Origin: GCA-958296115 sp965222445
Lineage (GTDB): Bacteria > Chloroflexota > Dehalococcoidia > Lucifugimonadales > CAJWER01
NCBI GenBank assembly: GCA_965222445.1
Contig: CBDCTY010000001.1
Span: 496,001 to 560,000 of the forward strand
Direction of reading: 5' to 3'
Length of the DNA stretch: 64,000 bases
Shown here: piece by piece, positions 45,301 through 54,375 of the stretch
How the letters are laid out: every line of letters starts with the position of its first letter
How positions within the stretch are numbered: position 1 is the first letter of the stretch
Made by a program: the position numbers and the translations under genes
Notes under the pieces: model-generated
What the model was told of the DNA's origin: nothing
Seen by the model: only the letters and a program-made list of their open reading frames with translations
Databases searched by the model: none

Positions 45301-45433
45301 ATACCAAGTCACCGTGATGCCGCCGTATATGTGCGGCCAGGGAGCCAGGGAGTGGGTTCCCGCCCCCGACTGCTCGGGGGCAGGCTCTTCGCGGGAATGA
45401 CGGCTTTACGGCGCGCTCAAAATAAATTGGTAT
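45301..45433. repeat. MITE copy D
   Basis: This 133-bp copy carries a small internal duplication (GGGAGCCAGGGAG) in the left arm. It lies inside the transporter operon, between the binding-protein gene and the first permease gene. Confidence 0.9.
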
Positions 45434-45561
45434 AACATGCCCTGCCACCGGTCTCGGGACTACCCCATGGCCGGTGGCAGGGCGCGAATCGAATCTAAGC
45501 TGAATCTAAGCTCTCTCTGTGTCCTCGGCGCTCTGTGTGACGTTTCCGAATGCCCGATCTG

Positions 45562-47955
45562 CTATTCAATGATGTCCCACTGCTCCACGTGGAACTTCCA
45601 CCAATCGGCGCCATTGGTCTTGATTGGTGCATAGAATATGTCCGCCGTGCTGGCCGGGCGGGGTTGTGAGGCGAAGAAGGGCACGTACCATCTCTTGTTA
45701 TGGAGAAAGATCGCTCCGGGTGATGGGGTTATCCAGGCACTCGGAAGCTTTTCCTGGAGCTCCAGGGCGATGTCCTGATAGAGCATGGTCCTCTCGCTCT
45801 CGGTCAGCACCCCCCGGGCGGCCTCTATCTTGGCGTCCATCTCGGGACTGGCGTAACCCGCGCCGTTCCAACCCGACGAGTGTATCATCAAGTTCAGCCA
45901 GGTGTCGGGGTTGGGCCACATGGGGGTACCTGTAAGCGAGACCTCGCCACCGCCTGGCGAATCTGTGTTCCATGTACGGAACCTTGCCCACGGATCGTCC
46001 AGGATCTCTAGCTCCATCTTGAAGCCTACGTCTGCCAGATACTGCACGATGGCAGCCATGAACTCCGGTCTGCTCTCCATCTGGCCCGTGTAGGCTATCG
46101 TCGGCACTACGCGGTCGAAGTCCCAACCGGCATCCTCCAGTAGCTGCCTAGCCTTATCCGGGTCGTACGGGTATCTGAGCGGTAACAGGTCCTCGCGGTT
46201 CTTCACTTCCCCCACGTGGATCGGACTGTTGACCAGCACGCCTTGCCCAGAAAAGAATGCTTCGTTCATCGCGTTCCTGTCCAAGGCGTGCACCATCGCC
46301 TGCATTACCCGGGGGTCCTTGAAGTGGTCCAGGCGGGTATTTACCAGAAAGATCCCTCGCGCGGCGAGGCTCTCCGCTCCCGCTGCGTGGAACCGGGGGT
46401 CATTCAGGGCAGAATCAAAACGCCTCATCGCATCCTTCCCAAAATTCGTCCGCACAGCATAGTCGATGTCCCCTCGCAACAAGGCTATCCAGGCGGCGTC
46501 CCCCGAGGTGATGACTCGGAACGTTATCTCGTCTATCTTGGGCCTTCCGAAGTAGTAGTCATCAAAGGCCTCGAGCGTAAAGCCCTGTCCGGCGATGACC
46601 TCATCGACGAGCTTGAAGGCTCCCGATCCTATCGGCTTCAGGAAGAACTCGTCAGTGCCCACCGAGCTTCGGGGTTCGATCTTACCGAGTATGTGCTCCG
46701 GCAGGATGGGGAAGGTACTTCGAAGATCCACCAATTGGTTCAGGAATGTGCCGGTGGGCTTTTCGAAGTCGAATCTGATGGTGTGGTCGTCTATGATCAC
46801 CACACCGGGAATCGAGTCGGTTTCCCCGGCTCTGTAGGCTTCTCCTCCCTTGATGGAAGTGAGCTGGCCCCTGCCAATGGCCGGGTCGAGGTTAAGCTCG
46901 ATGCTGAAAGCCACGTCCTTGGCCGTGACCGGCGTCCCATCGTGAAACAGGGCTCCCTTACGCAGGAAGAAGGTAATCGAGGAGCCATCGGGGGCGTACT
47001 CCCAGTGCTCCGCCAAGTCCGGCGCGAAATTCACGTTGATCGGGTCCACTGATACCAGGTTAGAGTAGATCAAACCGAAGGCGCGCAACATCGTCCCGCT
47101 CTCCGAAGGATACGGGGTGAAGGTCCGAATATCCTGTCCCGAGGAGATTCTCAGGACCTTCTTGGGACGCTGCTCGACGGCCTCCTTGGCTGCCATCGCC
47201 GCGCCCTCGGCAGCCATGGCAGCGCCGCCGGCGGCCTTCGCCGCCTCCTCGGCAGCCTTCTGGGCCTGCATCGCCGCCGCCTCGGTGGCCATCAGGGACG
47301 CATCGACGATCCTCTGGACCTCGGCCGCAGTCAACTGGCCTGCCGCTGCGCCCTTGACCGCATCCTCGATGGACTTGGTGAGCTCGTCCTTCGTAGGTAC
47401 GCCGGCCGTGGAAGCCCCGACCGCTGCCTCCACCAGCTTGGCGATCTCGTCCGCGCTAACGCCTTCCGGCACTGAGTCCGTGACCGCCTGCTGGACCAGT
47501 CCCCTGATGGCGGAAATGTCGATCTCGGGCATCTGGGGAGCCGGCAGGGCCTGGATCGAAGCGTTTACGATCCTCTGCACCTCGGCCGCCGTGAGCTGTC
47601 CGGCAGCAGCAGACTGGACGGAGGCGGTCACCGCCGCCTCCACCTCAGCCCGCGTGATACCGGGTTGTGACGAGGCAACAACGGCCGCCTCGACCATCCT
47701 CTGTATCTCCTGTGCGCTCGTCCCTTCGGGCACCGCGTCGGCAACGGCCCGGGACACGGAGTCGCTGACAATCTTCGCGATCTCCTCGGCGGACGGTCCC
47801 GTGGGCGCGGAGTCGCTGACAATCTTCGCGATCTCCTCGGCGGACGGTCCCGCAGGCGCCGCCGGCTCATCACTGGCGCAGGCCAGCAGTGCCATCAGGG
47901 CTACTGAAGCTGCGAACAGTGAGACGATTTTCGTCACACTAGTATTGAACAACAT
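45562..47955 (-). CDS. Oligopeptide-type ABC substrate-binding lipoprotein with a long helical stalk
   Basis: The 797-residue product has a signal peptide with lipobox LALLAC-type (ALLAC, Cys26). About 240 residues of alanine- and glutamate-rich repeats follow (GPSAEEIAKIVSDS twice; AAAGQLTAAEVQRIV twice; AAEGAAMAAKEAVEQ at the end). The SBP_bac_5 domain runs from about residue 268 (VLRISSGQDIRTFTPYPSES, LAEHWEYAPDGSSITFFLRKGALFHDGTPVTAKDV) to the end. Family members without the stalk are about 530 residues. The stalk probably lifts the binding domain off the membrane; the ligand is unknown. AAGGAGG lies before the ATG and a promoter lies at 48014-48043. Confidence 0.88.
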   Translation of the reverse strand: MLFNTSVTKIVSLFAASVALMALLACASDEPAAPAGPSAEEIAKIVSDSAPTGPSAEEIAKIVSDSVSRAVADAVPEGTSAQEIQRMVEAAVVASSQPGITRAEVEAAVTASVQSAAAGQLTAAEVQRIVNASIQALPAPQMPEIDISAIRGLVQQAVTDSVPEGVSADEIAKLVEAAVGASTAGVPTKDELTKSIEDAVKGAAAGQLTAAEVQRIVDASLMATEAAAMQAQKAAEEAAKAAGGAAMAAEGAAMAAKEAVEQRPKKVLRISSGQDIRTFTPYPSESGTMLRAFGLIYSNLVSVDPINVNFAPDLAEHWEYAPDGSSITFFLRKGALFHDGTPVTAKDVAFSIELNLDPAIGRGQLTSIKGGEAYRAGETDSIPGVVIIDDHTIRFDFEKPTGTFLNQLVDLRSTFPILPEHILGKIEPRSSVGTDEFFLKPIGSGAFKLVDEVIAGQGFTLEAFDDYYFGRPKIDEITFRVITSGDAAWIALLRGDIDYAVRTNFGKDAMRRFDSALNDPRFHAAGAESLAARGIFLVNTRLDHFKDPRVMQAMVHALDRNAMNEAFFSGQGVLVNSPIHVGEVKNREDLLPLRYPYDPDKARQLLEDAGWDFDRVVPTIAYTGQMESRPEFMAAIVQYLADVGFKMELEILDDPWARFRTWNTDSPGGGEVSLTGTPMWPNPDTWLNLMIHSSGWNGAGYASPEMDAKIEAARGVLTESERTMLYQDIALELQEKLPSAWITPSPGAIFLHNKRWYVPFFASQPRPASTADIFYAPIKTNGADWWKFHVEQWDIIE

Positions 47956-48013
47956 TCGTATTCCTCCTTGTTTATCGAAGCAGTTTCCCGTACATACCCC
48001 ACCAATGAGGCCG

Positions 48014-48043
48014 AATGTATCGTATGTTGTCAGCCGGTGTCAA
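48014..48043 (-). promoter_or_regulatory. Candidate sigma-70 promoter of the transporter operon
   Basis: On the minus strand TTGACA (48038-48043) and TACATT (48014-48019) are 18 bp apart, about 60 bp upstream of the binding-protein start. It would drive binding protein, permeases and probably the downstream catabolic genes. Confidence 0.45.
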
Positions 48044-48107
48044 CACCGCCGAGTCACTTCTGGATGTTCTGAAAATGTCAGTCCTCATAATAATGTCAGT
48101 CCTTATA

Positions 48108-48233
48108 ATACCAAGTCACCGTGATGCCGCCGTATATGTGCGGCCAGGGAGTGGGTTCCCGCCCCGTATCGAGTACGGGGCAGGCTCTTCGCGGGAATGA
48201 CGGCTTTACGGCGCGCTCAAAATAAATTGGTAT
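48108..48233. repeat. MITE copy E
   Basis: This 126-bp copy has ends ATACCAA/TTGGTAT and the core CCCCGTATCGAGTACGGGG. It separates the transporter promoter region from the ISNCY remnant. Confidence 0.9.
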
Positions 48234-48244
48234 TAGAATAAGGA

Positions 48245-48560
48245 TTGACATTGACGGACAGAGAGCAGAGGCGGATACAGATGTTGAACGGAGTGATGGA
48301 TGGCAAGGTGGCGGTGGCGTCTGGGCTGATGGGAGTGAGCGAGCACCACACGTGGTGACCAATGGCAGCATACAGAGAGGAAGCCCCCGCTGCTGTGGCT
48401 CACGGGAACAGAGGCAGGAAGCCCACAACCACCACGGGGCCGCAGACATGAGAGAAGGTGAGGAAGCTGGCTGAGGGCCCTTACGCAGGATTCAACCACA
48501 CCCATCTGACAGAGATGCTGGCAGATCGAGAGGGCACCCATCTGTCACGATCGGCCGTCT
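48245..48560 (+). pseudogene. ISNCY-like transposase N-terminal remnant
   Basis: The frame from 48245 reads LTDREQRRIQMLNGVMDGKV, GLMGVSEHHTW, stop, MAAYREEAPAAVAHGNRGRK, stop, then KLAEGPYAGFNHTHLTEMLA and DREGTHLSRSA. This is the HTH N-terminus of ISNCY-type integrase-like transposases. Two in-frame stops and loss of the catalytic domain show that it is dead. It abuts the sialidase-like fragment on the other strand. Confidence 0.7.
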
Positions 48561-48856
48561 ATCTCGACGGGCGCGTTCCAGGTCTCGCCACCGTCCTCGC
48601 TGCGGGCGCACACCACCGACGAGTTGTCCGCCGCCTCATAGGTGGCCTGCGTCCAGACTCCCAGCAGGGTCCCCTCGTTCGTTGGGGTTACCAGGAAGTG
48701 GACGTTGTCCGTATCGATCCCTATGAACTCCTGCGGCAGGTAGACGACGTGGTCCGGGCTCGTGCGCTTCCACTCGTCGGTGTAGCAACGCGGCTCGCCT
48801 TCGTCATACTCGACAGGCCTGCCGATTGTTCCGTACTTCAGGTTGTATTGGCCCAT
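48545..48856 (-). pseudogene. Sialidase-like gene fragment, 3'-truncated
   Basis: From ATG 48856 (GGAG upstream) about 100 codons remain: MGQYNLKYGTIGRPVEYDEG, then DHVVYLPQEFIGIDTDNVHF and one Asp-box ARSEDGGETWNAPV. The frame then runs into the ISNCY remnant and stops. The complete gene would have continued leftward, and the insertion removed most of the propeller. Confidence 0.65.
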
Positions 48857-49072
48857 TCGGCGTCTCCTATGCGAAGGTCTACGGCCCTGCGGTACCGCTG
48901 CCCGCATTATATACACGACCTCGTGCTGGCGCCTGCCTCGACAAAGTCCGTCCCGTGCCCTTCGCTCGGCGTGGCGTAGGGGACCGCGCTCGCGTCCCGA
49001 GCGGCGCCACGTTCAACTCATGACTAGGCCGTACACCGAGCAACGATGGGAACCCAGCATAGCTGGATGCGA

Positions 49073-49318
49073 CAGTCCTGGAGTCTGCGCTCGCCACCCT
49101 GATTGGCATCGTTCTCGGCTATGGGCTGATGCTATGGATGACCCTGGAGCTAATACCCGAGAGCTACCTCGACATGGGGGGGAGTCCTCTCAATTTGCCC
49201 CCTGCAGATGGCCGCCTTCCTGCCAGTGGGGGTCGCCATGGTCGCCATGGCCCCGACGTTCACGGTGCGCAAGCTCCAGAGGATGTGCATACCGGGCACC
49301 CTGCGCATCCAGGAATAG
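49073..49318 (+). pseudogene. FtsX/MacB-like permease C-terminal remnant
   Basis: The first frame reads TVLESALATLIGIVLGYGL, then ELIPESYLDM. After a shift near 49180 another frame continues AAFLPVGVAMVAMAPTFTVR, then KLQRMCIPGTLRIQE and stop. The pattern of a last transmembrane segment followed by a basic RIQ tail is typical of the end of FtsX-like permeases. No start or upstream domain is present. Confidence 0.45.
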
Positions 49319-49395
49319 ATCGGGCCGGAATCAGGACGACACTCCGCCTGTGCGCCTTTATACCAGTTCGTTGTGACTGCGCCGCGGATGCCACG

Positions 49396-49421
49396 CCGTA
49401 GGGGCGGGTTTGAAACGCCCT
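49396..49421. repeat. REP-like palindrome (GTAGGGGCGGGTTTGAAAC type)
   Basis: GTAGGGGCGGGTTTGAAAC followed by GCCCT is one of five similar palindromes; the others are at 57540-57564, 58813-58838, 62503-62526 and 63676-63700. A RAYT fragment at 57488 may be related to them. Confidence 0.7.
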
Positions 49422-49485
49422 GTCCCTATCCGGGAACCGCCGACTGGGTGGCGCAGTTTATGGCCGCATCATGCCAACTTGGCCC

Positions 49486-50662
49486 TCACCACTTGGCTGA
49501 CTCTTCTGCGTACACGTGGTCGGGCAACGTATAGCGGATTCCTTCCTCGTCGAACAACGAAGTACTCAGCAGGGAGGTGAATCTCGCGAAGTTGCTGTCT
49601 TCGCGACGACCCGGAAGCAGCTTGCCCAGGATGGGGCCGTAACGCTGTTGTATCCTGAACCACTCGACAACTCCAAAGGAGGAGAGCTGCGGATACATCA
49701 GTGAGTCGGCAGTCTCTTTCCCGATAAGTCTGCGGGAAATACGGTACACGTACCGAGCCAGGTGGCGGCGGGCGGCGGGCTCAGCCATCCCGGCAATCAA
49801 AGGGGCCGAGTTGACAAGGGAGTGTGCCATCACGACCGATTCGATTGGGGAATGGGGCTCGCACACAATGCCGACGTCATACAGCTTCAGGGCTTCTTCG
49901 GCATCGCGGAACAGGATGGTCTCAGGAATGCCCATCAAGTAACCGGTGTAGCGCCAAACGGCCATGAAGCTCGCGTACTCTTCATCGTTGTAGCTAGCGC
50001 CCAGGGTTTTCATGTGCTTCAGCAGCCTCGCTGAAAAAGCGGAAACGGCGAAACCCAAATGCGCCGCGCTAATCGGCTCACCCCAGGCTTCGGTATCCCA
50101 GTCTTCCGAATTGTTCAGGAGGCGCCTCAGCTGTGCGTGAACCAACCTGATGCGTAACGAGAGCTTCCAGCCGTCTCCGTCCCTGTACAGGCCGCCGGGA
50201 AGGAATATCTCCATCATGTGACGGTTGTTCTGCCCCAAACGCCTGACCCCCTGATCACGCACCCGCCCGGTGATGAAGAAGGACTTCGCGATATTCGTCG
50301 TAAAGCCCTCTATCAGAACGCCCGCGACGAATGCCGCCAAGATCACCTGCGAGTTCCTGTGAAACATGCGGACACCCGGGGCGAATGCCGAGTAGTCGAG
50401 CCACTCCGGAAGCGCCTCCGCTTCTCCGAAGAACTCTCGAAGCGAGGCTGGCGCATCCCGCAGAGCATTCCCGCTTCCGTCGTTCATTGCTGCTTCGATG
50501 AGCCGCATCTGCTCTCCTGCACCAAGCTCTGAGAGGTCCTCCATCATCGCTTCGCCCACCGGATCTCCAATCAGTGTGTGGGCGACGTAGTTGTCTGCGA
50601 TATCGGGGGGCAGCCGCCCGGGCCTTTTCGTAACCCTGCCTGTAGTCGGTCGGTATGTTCAT
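49486..50662 (-). pseudogene. MpaB/Lcp-like oxygenase, frameshifted near the N-terminus
   Basis: The main frame (49486-50559) shows the heme-oxygenase-like MpaB/DUF2236 fold: RMFHRNSQVILAAFVAGVLIEGF, RIRLVHAQLRRLL with the conserved Arg and His, and EAWGEPISAAHLGFAVSAFS. The N-terminus is in another frame (MNIPTDYRQGYEKARAAAP from ATG 50662), and after a C6 run at 50617-50622 the main frame reads PDIADNYVAHTLIGDPVGEAM. A one-base change in that run breaks the gene, or it is a sequencing error. Relatives include latex-clearing oxygenases; the substrate here is unknown. Confidence 0.72.
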
Positions 50663-50708
50663 TGGTGCTCGCACTTCCGTATCAGCTCTGACATCGACGA
50701 CATTCATT

Positions 50709-52994
50709 TCATTCTTCTTGCGGCTCTACTCGCAGATCTGGAAGCCAGCCCAACCAGGATGGCAGGTACCAGTTCCCTCTGCCCAGCACCTCCATGCTGG
50801 CCGGGACCAGTACCGATCGTACCAGTGTGGCATCCAGGAATACCGCTACGGAGAGGCCGAAACCGACCTGCTGATTGATGATGGTCTCGCCTGCGGCGAA
50901 CGCGCCGAACACGACAACCATGATGAGGGCTGCGCCGGTAATCATACCACCAGTGGACCGGAGGCCGTAGGCCACCGCCTCGGTGTTGTTCTCGGTCTCA
51001 TCGTACCGTTCCCTGATTCGGCTGAGCAGGAACACATGATAGTCCATTGAGAGTCCGAAGAGTATGGTGAACAGGAACAGGGGTAGCCATGCGTCGATGA
51101 CCTCGGCGTGCTGGAATCCCAGCAGGTCCGTGCCCACTCCCTTCTGGAACACCAGCACCAGTAGTCCATACGTGGTGCCGACCGAGAGCAGATTCATGAT
51201 GATGGCCTTGATCGGAATGACTATCGAGCGAAAGACCAGCATCAGGATGATGAAGCTGAGGCCGAGCACGAATGCGAACACGACAGGCGTGTAGACATCC
51301 ACAATGCCATAGAAGTCGGTTGCTTCCGCGGATACACCCCCGACGTAGACTTCCGCGGGAACGCCGTCGAAGGCGGCGGGGATGAGCTTCTCGCGAAGAG
51401 TCGCGATATCCTGCGTCGCCGCCCGGCTGTTGGACTTGCCCGGGAACGGAAGCGTCAGAACGGCGAGGTCGCCAGCGTCGTTGACTGCCCGATCGGCCGG
51501 AACGGGGAAGTTGGGGGAGTCGACAATCGCCTTCTCGAGTCTGGCTATCGCCTCCTGCACCTGCGGATCGTTTATGTCTCCGTCGATGACTATCTCGGCG
51601 GGGCTGAGGACTCCTGCGGGGCTGACCTCCCCGACGGAGAATTCCTCGCCGAAGACTATGAACGCCTTCTTGGTCCTCGCGCTATCGGGGAACGTGTTGA
51701 CGTCGTTGAGCCCGGTCTGGATGCCGTTGATGCCCAAGATGCCAACGTCGAAGTAGAAGAGGGTAACCAGGACCATCGGAACGGCAATGGCAAGGATGCT
51801 GACGGCCGGGTACTTCGTTACCACGCGGGTGATCGATTCCCAGAACCCATGCTCGGTCTCCTTGGGGCTCTTGAGCGAGAACCTAGCAAGGAACGGGATG
51901 GACAACAGGTCGATCCTGGGACCGAGCAGCGCGAGCACGGCAGGCAGCAGCGTGAGCGTCGCCGCGAGCGAGGCGATCACCACCAGAATTGCGCCAAGGG
52001 CCAGGGACTGGTAGAAGGACGCTGGAACTATGAGGAGACCTATGAGGGCCAGCACGACGGTCGCTCCGCTGAAGAACACCGTGCGGCCGGCGGTGCCGCC
52101 CGTCTTCGCCACAGCGTCCTTCGGCTGAAGGCCGCGACCCATCTCCTCCTTGAAGCGGGACACGATCAGCAGCGAATAGTCGATGCCCACCGCCAGGCCG
52201 ATCATGACGACCATCATGGTGACGAAGAAGACCAGCTGGTTGTACTGGCCGATGACCGCGACCGCCGCCATCGCTATGACGATGGAGATGACCGCCAGGC
52301 CGAGGGGAAGCATGGTGGCCACTACGGCGCCGAAGAGCAGCAGCAGAACGATCAGCGCCACCGGGACGCCGACCCTTTCGCCCTTCTCAAGATCGTGCGT
52401 CACCAGCTCGTTGTTCTCGAATGCCACGCTGGCGTCCCCGCCTATGAGGACCAGGAAGTCGTCCGCCTCGTTTGCCTCCTCCACCTTGTGGATTACGTCC
52501 TCGACTTTGGCCGTGGCCTCCTGGGACGTGCCGGACAGGGTGTAGTGCATCAGAACGGTCCGGCGGTCGGCGGAGACCAGGAGAGGGAGCAGCCGCTTCA
52601 GGTCGTCCGGTGCGATGAGCGGCCCGGCGTCGATGGCCTGGTAGTAGTGGAATAGCGGCTGGCCGTCTATACCCCCCGCTATCGTACCAGGGCCAAGCGA
52701 AGCGATGTCCTCGTGGACCGCCTCCACCTTGGCGCGGTAAGCATCGTCGTCCACGGTGAGGGACGGCGACTGCACGATGACGATCTCGGCCAGCTTCTCC
52801 GGCCCCCGCAACCTGTCTTCCAACAGAGTGGCCGCGCGCTCCGACTCGTACCTGCCAGACAGCCGGAAGTCGGTGGTCGTGGCGGTTGGGAGCAGGCTCT
52901 GGATGAGCACGAGCGCGACTACCACCAGCACCACCCACGCGCCGATGGTCACCCACGGCCTTTGCGCACAGACTCGGGCCAACACCTCAGTCAA
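50709..52994 (-). CDS. MMPL-family RND-type transporter
   Basis: The product of about 761 residues has the duplicated RND plan: one transmembrane helix, an extracytoplasmic loop (ATTTDFRLSGRYESERAATLLEDRL), and a block of five to six helices with MVVMIGLAVGIDYSLLIVSRFKEE carrying the GxDY motif. A second loop and a second block containing LFGLSMDYHVFLLSRIRE follow. MMPL proteins export lipids or hydrophobic compounds using the proton gradient. TTG 52994 is preferred; an extension to GTG 53036 would run up to MITE copy F. It ends 2 bp from the upstream end of the MpaB-like gene, so the two may be co-transcribed. Confidence 0.88.
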   Translation of the reverse strand: MTEVLARVCAQRPWVTIGAWVVLVVVALVLIQSLLPTATTTDFRLSGRYESERAATLLEDRLRGPEKLAEIVIVQSPSLTVDDDAYRAKVEAVHEDIASLGPGTIAGGIDGQPLFHYYQAIDAGPLIAPDDLKRLLPLLVSADRRTVLMHYTLSGTSQEATAKVEDVIHKVEEANEADDFLVLIGGDASVAFENNELVTHDLEKGERVGVPVALIVLLLLFGAVVATMLPLGLAVISIVIAMAAVAVIGQYNQLVFFVTMMVVMIGLAVGIDYSLLIVSRFKEEMGRGLQPKDAVAKTGGTAGRTVFFSGATVVLALIGLLIVPASFYQSLALGAILVVIASLAATLTLLPAVLALLGPRIDLLSIPFLARFSLKSPKETEHGFWESITRVVTKYPAVSILAIAVPMVLVTLFYFDVGILGINGIQTGLNDVNTFPDSARTKKAFIVFGEEFSVGEVSPAGVLSPAEIVIDGDINDPQVQEAIARLEKAIVDSPNFPVPADRAVNDAGDLAVLTLPFPGKSNSRAATQDIATLREKLIPAAFDGVPAEVYVGGVSAEATDFYGIVDVYTPVVFAFVLGLSFIILMLVFRSIVIPIKAIIMNLLSVGTTYGLLVLVFQKGVGTDLLGFQHAEVIDAWLPLFLFTILFGLSMDYHVFLLSRIRERYDETENNTEAVAYGLRSTGGMITGAALIMVVVFGAFAAGETIINQQVGFGLSVAVFLDATLVRSVLVPASMEVLGRGNWYLPSWLGWLPDLRVEPQEE

Positions 52995-53039
52995 GAGGCA
53001 AATTCCTGCACATAGCCTCAGCTGGGTTACCTTCACCTA

Positions 53040-53141
53040 ATACCAAGTCACCGTGATGCCGCCGTATATGTGCGGCCAGGGAGTGGGTTCCCGCCTTCGC
53101 GGGAATGACGGCTTTACGGCGCACTCAAAATGAATTGGTAT
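53040..53141. repeat. MITE copy F, short variant
   Basis: This 102-bp copy lacks the CCCCGTATC...GGGGCAGGCTC part of the centre and reads GGGTTCCCGCCTTCGCGGGAATGAC instead. It lies 46 bp before the MMPL start, and copy J (63473) has the same short form. Confidence 0.9.
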
Positions 53142-53223
53142 AACAACGAGAATACACAGCTACGCGGTGGTACCACTAGGAACGGTACTTGCAATCCCGG
53201 CCTCTGTCAATCCAATGTGTATC

Positions 53224-53366
53224 CCCAAATCCACCACCTCCGTCATTCCCGCGACGAGCCTGCCCCCGAGCAGTCGGGGGCGGGAATCCATCCCCGCAAG
53301 GTGCACAGCCATAGCCTCAGAGGCAGTCCGTCACGCCGCCCGTGCAAATCAGGTGGTGGATCTGGG
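53224..53366. repeat. Inverted-repeat element, CCCAAATCCACCACCT family
   Basis: The ends CCCAAATCCACCACCT and AGGTGGTGGATCTGGG form imperfect 16-bp inverted repeats around a 143-bp unit containing CCCCCGAGCAGTCGGGGG. Inverted-orientation relatives lie at 60359-60503 and 60508-60672, with a diverged one near 63757. Confidence 0.8.
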
Positions 53367-53392
53367 CAAAGGTCTCCTGAGGGGGGAGAGGT

Positions 53393-53568
53393 TAGGTAGT
53401 GTTGACATTTGAGATACCGGGCATTTCATAACCGAGTAAGCCGTCCAAATTGTCATTCTGAGGAGCAAAGCGACGAAGAATCTAAAGCCTATGCCTGTAA
53501 TGCCGCTACTGCTTTAGATTCCTCACTGCGTTCGGAATGACATGAAACCGGAATGTCAACACAACCTA
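53393..53568. repeat. Inverted-repeat element K1 (empty copy)
   Basis: The ends TAGGTAGTGTTGACATT and AATGTCAACACAACCTA are near-perfect 17-bp inverted repeats around a 176-bp unit. The same element recurs at 63350-63628 with a MITE inserted in it. Confidence 0.88.
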
Positions 53569-53602
53569 GCCCCCTCCTCTCAAATCTGAACAGTTACGGG
53601 TT

Positions 53603-54183
53603 GCCAGGGCCTTTCCAAAGTCTTAGATGAGTATGAGAATATAGGCAAGGAGGTGAGAGATGGATGAGTCACCGTCTTTGTCTGATGGGTTTGGAGTTCT
53701 CAGGAAGCAGCTAGGGAAGATAACGGACGAGCGCTTGAGCAGAGGGAAGGTCTTCCCGCTGGACGGTGTCCTGAGCCTGGTGGTGCTGGGGCTGATGTGC
53801 GGTCAGCGCTCCTTGAGCGCCATAAACAGGTTCGGTGAGTGCCACGAGCAGGTGCTGAGCCAGTTGGGGCTGAGGCGCAGTACGCGGTGACCAGCCTGTC
53901 TGACATAGACCCCAAACGGGCGCTCTCCCTGGTGCAGGGGCATTGGGGGATCGAGAACAGATTGTTCCATGTCAAGGATGATAGCTCCGGTGAAGACCGT
54001 CATGTGATGCAGCACCATGAGAGTGGTGCAGTCCTCAGCCTGCTCAGAAACGTTGCCCTCACCCTGCTGAGGGGTGCCTGCTCATTGTGGTCATCGAAGG
54101 AACCGCTCACAGGCAGAGCACAGAGGCTCGGCGTTCAACCAACTGCTGCCCTACTTTCACCTTGACTTTGGAAAGGCCCTGAC
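53603..54183 (+). mobile_element. ISAs1-family insertion sequence with internal deletion
   Basis: GCCAGGGCCTTTCCAAAGTC (53603-53622) and GACTTTGGAAAGGCCCTGAC (54164-54183) are 20-bp inverted ends with one mismatch. Inside, the N-terminus of an ISAs1-type transposase (DERLSRGKVFPLDGVLSLVVLGLMCGQRS, from 53660) is followed, in another frame, by its C-terminus (DPKRALSLVQGHWGIENRLFHVKDD to about 54140). The middle of roughly 230 codons is missing, so the element is non-autonomous. Confidence 0.85.
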
Positions 54184-54190
54184 CTGTGAC

Positions 54191-54304
54191 CAGGGCCTTT
54201 CCAAAGTTGGCTCCCTGCGGAAGGGACATACCCTACCGCCCACCTGGATTCCCGCCTGCGCGGGAATGACGGTATGTGGTTTATGGGACAATGGAAAGGC
54301 CCTG
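54191..54304. repeat. Short relative of the ISAs1 ends
   Basis: CAGGGCCTTTCCAAAG (54191-54206) and TGGAAAGGCCCTG (54292-54304) repeat the terminal sequences of the neighbouring ISAs1 remnant around a segment with the hairpin ATTCCCGCCTGCGCGGGAAT. It looks like a second, transposase-free derivative. Confidence 0.6.
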
Positions 54305-54375
54305 AGCTGTGACAGCCACACTGGTCTCCCCCATCCTCGTGCGATACACTGGTTGGGTTGACCGTATCGGGAAAT

